Source: Rhodococcus globerulus NBRC 14531 (GTDB lineage: Bacteria > Actinomycetota > Actinomycetes > Mycobacteriales > Mycobacteriaceae). From it: DNA of 64,000 nucleotides. Shown piece after piece: positions 60,659 through 64,000 of the stretch. Location: assembly GCF_001894805.1 (NCBI RefSeq), contig NZ_BCWX01000001.1, positions 1,736,001 to 1,800,000 on the forward strand, written 5' to 3'. Positions within the stretch are counted from its first letter, which is position 1, and each line of letters begins with the position of its first letter. The translations under genes and the position numbers were made by a program. The notes under the pieces were generated by a model that did no database searches, was not told the DNA's origin, and saw only the letters and a program-made list of their open reading frames with translations.

Positions 60659-62067
60659 CTCACGGCGTACAGGAGAATCCGCGCACGCTGCCGCAGCCCC
60701 CGCGGGTGTCCGGCGGCGAACTCGAACACGGTCATCTCGAAGAACTGCGTACCGATCCGATCGCATTGATGCGCCGGGTGCGCGACGAGTGCGGCGACGT
60801 GGGAGCCTTCCAGCTAGCCGATCGCACGGTGATCCTGCTGTCCGGCGCCGAGGCAAACGAATTCTTCTTCCGTTCGACTGACGAGGACCTCGACCAGCAA
60901 GCTGCGTACCCGTTCATGAAGCCGATCTTCGGTGAGGGGGTGGTGTTCGACGCCAGTCCTGAGCGGCGCAAGGAAATGCTGCACAATTCGGCACTGCGCG
61001 GCGAGCAGATGAAAGGCCATGCTTCGACAATCGGCACGGAAGTCGAAGCGTTGGTGGCAGAGTGGGGCGACGAGGGCGAGATTGATCTGCTCGATTTCTT
61101 TGCCGAGTTGACCATCTACACGTCGTCGGCCTGCCTGATCGGAAAGAAATTCCGCGACGAACTCGACGACAGTTTTGCCAAGCTCTATCACGAACTGGAA
61201 CAGGGCACCGACGCGCTTGCCTTTGTCGATCCGTATGCGCCGATCGAGAGTTTTCGCCGACGCGACGAAGCGAGACTGGCTTTGGTGGCGCTGGTTCAGG
61301 AGATCATGAACGGGCGGATTGCGAATCCTCCCCAGGGCAAGGACGACCGGGACATGCTCGACATCCTGGTCTCGGTCAAGGACGAGAACGGTGAGCTGCG
61401 CTTCAGTGCGGACGAGATCACGGGGATTTTCATCTCGATGATGTTTGCCGGTCACCACACGACATCCGGGACGGCGGCGTGGTCGTTAATCGAATTGCTA
61501 CGCCATCCGGCCGTCATGGCCGACGTCGTCGAGGAACTCGACAGTTTGTACGCAGACGGTGCCGACATCAGTTTTCATGCCCTGCGCCAGATCCCGATTC
61601 TCGAAGCCGTGGTGAAGGAAACACTGCGACTGCATCCGCCGCTGATTATCTTGCTGCGGGTGGCGCGGGGGGACTTCGAGGTGGGTGGTTTCGAGATTCG
61701 CGAAGGTGACCTGGTGGCGGCCACCCCGGCAATTTCCAATCGCATTCCCGAGGACTTTCCGAATCCCGACGAATTCGATCCTGGCCGCTACATCGATCCA
61801 CGTCAGGAAGACATCGTCAATCGATGGACGTGGATTCCGTTCGGAGCGGGCAGGCATCGGTGCGTCGGCGCGGCTTTTGCCCAAATGCAGCTCAAGGCGA
61901 TCTTTTCGATTCTGCTGCGCGACTACGAATTCGAGATGACCCAACCGTCGGAAAGCTATCGCAACGATCACAGCAAGATGGTCGTGCAATTGGAGCAGCC
62001 GTGCTCGGTCAGATATCGGCGGAGAACCGGTACAGGCAGTCGATCCGATACTGGCAGGGGAGCGTGA
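60655..62067 (+). CDS. cyp51: Sterol 14-alpha-demethylase CYP51
   Basis: P450 of 470 aa that I recognise directly as bacterial CYP51. Runs such as FGEGVVFDASPERRKEMLHN, ELTIYTSSACLIGKKFRDEL, SFRRRDEAR and RIPEDFPNPDEF match the family. The I-helix reads FAGHHTTSG (about residue 264), with the His-Thr pair typical of CYP51. The haem loop FGAGRHRCVGAA puts Cys at about residue 403. It removes the 14-alpha-methyl group of sterols such as lanosterol or obtusifoliol in three oxygenation steps. The natural substrate in a bacterium lacking sterol synthesis is not known. The ferredoxin gene starts three bases after the stop. Confidence 0.97.
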   Translation: MTHGVQENPRTLPQPPRVSGGELEHGHLEELRTDPIALMRRVRDECGDVGAFQLADRTVILLSGAEANEFFFRSTDEDLDQQAAYPFMKPIFGEGVVFDASPERRKEMLHNSALRGEQMKGHASTIGTEVEALVAEWGDEGEIDLLDFFAELTIYTSSACLIGKKFRDELDDSFAKLYHELEQGTDALAFVDPYAPIESFRRRDEARLALVALVQEIMNGRIANPPQGKDDRDMLDILVSVKDENGELRFSADEITGIFISMMFAGHHTTSGTAAWSLIELLRHPAVMADVVEELDSLYADGADISFHALRQIPILEAVVKETLRLHPPLIILLRVARGDFEVGGFEIREGDLVAATPAISNRIPEDFPNPDEFDPGRYIDPRQEDIVNRWTWIPFGAGRHRCVGAAFAQMQLKAIFSILLRDYEFEMTQPSESYRNDHSKMVVQLEQPCSVRYRRRTGTGSRSDTGRGA

Positions 62068-62265
<198 letters not shown>

Positions 62266-62281
62266 CCAGGGAGAGGTTCAC

Positions 62282-62833
62282 ATGACCGGATTCGACCGCG
62301 CCGAGCTCGACGACATGGTGCAACGCTGGATTGACGCGAACAAGAAGGCCGAGGCCGCCGGCGACTGGAAGCCGTTGGCGGACATGTACACCGAGGACGC
62401 GACCTACGGCTGGAACTACGGCCCCAAACAGGATTTCATGGCGATCGGTCGGGAAGAGATCCGCACCGTCGCGCTAGGTCTCGAGATGAACGGCCTCGAA
62501 GGCTGGGAGTATCCCTATCAGGACTTTGTGATCGACGAGCGCAGTGGCAACGTCATCGGACTGTGGAAACAGATCTCCGACGCCGAACGAGACGACGGCA
62601 GCAACTACTCCGTCTACGGCATCGGTGGTAGTTGGTTCCGGTACGGCGGAAATTTCCAATGGTCCTGGCAGCGTGACTTCTTCGACTTCGGAAACGTCTC
62701 GGCACTGTTCATGGAGATGATCCAGAACAACGCGCTGTCCAAAGGTATGCAGGCACGCATTCAGCGATCGATCTCCGGCGAACCACTCCCAGGCTGGTAT
62801 CGCGCGGGTACCTCGCCGGTTCCACTGTGGTGA
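62282..62833 (+). CDS. NTF2/SnoaL-like protein of the cyp51 operon
   Basis: Protein of 183 aa with the cone-shaped NTF2-like fold expected from MVQRWIDANKKAEAAGDWKPLADMYTEDATYGWNYG and GNVIGLWKQISDAERDDGSNYSVYGIGGSWFRYGG. Acid and Tyr/His residues that catalyse in ketosteroid-isomerase relatives are not unambiguous. By position it is the counterpart of Rv0762c. ATG 62282 has AGGGAGAGG upstream. Its stop shares GTGA with the next gene. Confidence 0.82.
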   Translation: MTGFDRAELDDMVQRWIDANKKAEAAGDWKPLADMYTEDATYGWNYGPKQDFMAIGREEIRTVALGLEMNGLEGWEYPYQDFVIDERSGNVIGLWKQISDAERDDGSNYSVYGIGGSWFRYGGNFQWSWQRDFFDFGNVSALFMEMIQNNALSKGMQARIQRSISGEPLPGWYRAGTSPVPLW

Positions 62834-64000
62834 GTCCGGTGACTGTCGGTGGGTCCTTCGAGACGCTCTCGCGCGGCGACCTTGCTGTGTTGGTGCCAGA
62901 ACTCCTGCTCTGTGGTCAGCTGATCGACAGATCCGGGATGGCGCACCTGATCGTGGAGTACGGGCGCGAAGGCATGGCGGAGGTTGCGATCGCGGAGTGG
63001 GAATCCGCCAGTCCTTGGTACACCCGCCGGATGCAGAAGGCGCTGCGGTACGAGGGTGACGACGTCGTGACCATTTTCAAAGGACTGCAACTCGACATCG
63101 GAGCGCCACCGCAGTTCATGGATTTCCGCTATCGCGTCGACGACCCGCAACACGGTGAATTCTGGCTCGACCATTGTGGCGCTCTGACGGACGTCGAACC
63201 GCTGGGGGACGAGTTTGTCACCACCATGTGTCATGACATCGAAGACCCGACGTTCGACGCGACGGCGATAGCAACCAATGCGCATGCGCAGATCCGTCCG
63301 ATCCATCGGCCGCCGCGCAAACCTGCTGACAGGCACCCACACTGTGCGTGGACAGTCGTAATCGACCCGTCGCATGTCCCGCCGGTCATGACGGCCCACA
63401 CCGAGCAGATCGGCCGGACTGCTGCGGTGTCGGTTGAGTTGAGTCCGATCGACGGCAGCGACGACGGGGCGGCCGACTACTCGGGACCGCTGCTCTCGGA
63501 TCTGCGTTTCTCCGACTTCTCCCAGTCAGCGCTGGTTCGTATCGCGCAGGAAGTGTGCCTGCAACACCACCTACTTGCGCTGGGGTTTCTGCTCGCGGTG
63601 CGCGGGCGCAGTAGTGCGGACAAAGCTCGAGAAATTACGCTCAAACAACTCACCGGAATTGCAGGCGTCGCTTCGCAGCGCATCCGCGACGCATTGGGTC
63701 TGCCGCCGGATCTGGAAGGCCTGTCGGTGGTGCTGGAGCTACATCCGTTGCTCAATCCGAAGCAATATGTCGAGCGTGAAATTCGCTGGGATGGAGAGAG
63801 TCTCGAGATCTTGATTTCGCGGACCGGCCTGGTTGACGCCGACGGTGGCTGGCCCACTCTGATCGACGGTGAGCATCTGGATCCGCTTCAGGCACTGGTA
63901 CGCGGCGTGAATCCACATTTCACAGCCCGGGTGCTCGACGATTCCGAGGCCGGGCTTTTGATCACGGTCGATACGACGGCGGAGGCTGCGCCGGAATGTG
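62830..64000 (+). CDS. Conserved protein of unknown function, cut by the window edge
   Basis: An open frame of 390 codons with no stop before the window ends. It starts at a GTG that overlaps the TGA of the NTF2-like gene (GTGA). Strikingly ordered motifs are DIGAPPQFMDFRYRVDDP, HGEFWLDHCGAL, TTMCHDIEDPTFDATA and RPIHRPPR, rich in His/Cys and probably an active or metal site. The region from about residue 210 is helical (SDFSQSALVRIAQEVCLQHHLLALGFLLAVRGR). It might relate to the L-2-amino-thiazoline-4-carboxylate hydrolase family, but I am not sure. The operon context suggests sterol-type metabolism. Confidence 0.75.
   Translation, partial: MSPVTVGGSFETLSRGDLAVLVPELLLCGQLIDRSGMAHLIVEYGREGMAEVAIAEWESASPWYTRRMQKALRYEGDDVVTIFKGLQLDIGAPPQFMDFRYRVDDPQHGEFWLDHCGALTDVEPLGDEFVTTMCHDIEDPTFDATAIATNAHAQIRPIHRPPRKPADRHPHCAWTVVIDPSHVPPVMTAHTEQIGRTAAVSVELSPIDGSDDGAADYSGPLLSDLRFSDFSQSALVRIAQEVCLQHHLLALGFLLAVRGRSSADKAREITLKQLTGIAGVASQRIRDALGLPPDLEGLSVVLELHPLLNPKQYVEREIRWDGESLEILISRTGLVDADGGWPTLIDGEHLDPLQALVRGVNPHFTARVLDDSEAGLLITVDTTAEAAPEC

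Overview
The window looks like a high-GC, mycolic-acid-containing actinobacterium, most likely Rhodococcus. The evidence is close protein resemblance to mycobacterial families (KmtR, CYP51, CYP123, mycofactocin-coupled SDR, antigen-85-like esterase, DUF222/HNH), frequent GTG starts and ATGA/GTGA translational couplings. The genus is inferred from remembered families, not from a database search.

Layout. (1) 0.1-3.7 kb: hisI, then small housekeeping or accessory proteins (DUF1905, SRPBCC, DUF2784, VOC, DinB, F420-type nitroreductase). (2) 3.7-8.4 kb: a metal-handling block with a KmtR-type Ni/Co sensor coupled to a His-rich CDF exporter, then a lipoprotein multicopper oxidase with a C-terminal repeat domain. 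(3) 8.5-10 kb: a DUF222/HNH protein, followed by a strong hairpin between convergent genes. (4) 10.1-14.6 kb, minus strand: a translationally coupled operon of FAD subunit, fused 2Fe-2S/molybdopterin hydroxylase and a tandem ABM-domain membrane protein. (5) 14.9-41.7 kb: one giant gene encoding a seven-module NRPS of about 8,942 aa with an EntF-like first condensation domain, two epimerases and a terminal thioesterase. Specificity residues read by eye predict X-Ser-(D)X-Ser-(D)Thr-X-X. No MbtH, PPTase, transporter or tailoring gene is beside it. (6) 41.8-44.2 kb: an antigen-85-like esterase, an ArsR-GNAT fusion and an AhpD-like protein.

(7) 44.2-51.5 kb: an accessory, partly decayed zone. It holds a 3'-end fragment of an FAD-oxidoreductase gene, a truncated Xre-type regulator abutting an N-terminally deleted and frameshifted TPP-enzyme gene, a HEPN/MNT toxin-antitoxin-like pair with a palindromic operator, an IS110 transposase fragment, an alpha/beta-hydrolase with a divergent TetR gene and an 18-bp perfect palindrome, a TetR remnant, and a secreted lipase. 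(8) 51.8-64 kb: the sterol-demethylase locus. A minus-strand operon (ALDH, SDR, beta-hydroxyacid dehydrogenase-like, CMD-like, FAD oxidoreductase) faces a plus-strand operon (TetR, CYP123-like P450, SDR, CYP51, 3Fe-4S ferredoxin, NTF2-like protein and an unknown protein cut by the window edge). The order matches my memory of M. tuberculosis Rv0762c-Rv0771, with a mycofactocin-type SDR inserted in the divergent gap. The two operons share an almost identical 18-bp palindromic site, so one TetR regulator probably controls both.

No tRNA, rRNA, CRISPR array, complete IS or integrase was seen. The best candidates for new biology are the orphan heptamodular NRPS with its leftover half condensation domain, and the molybdenum-hydroxylase/ABM operon facing it.
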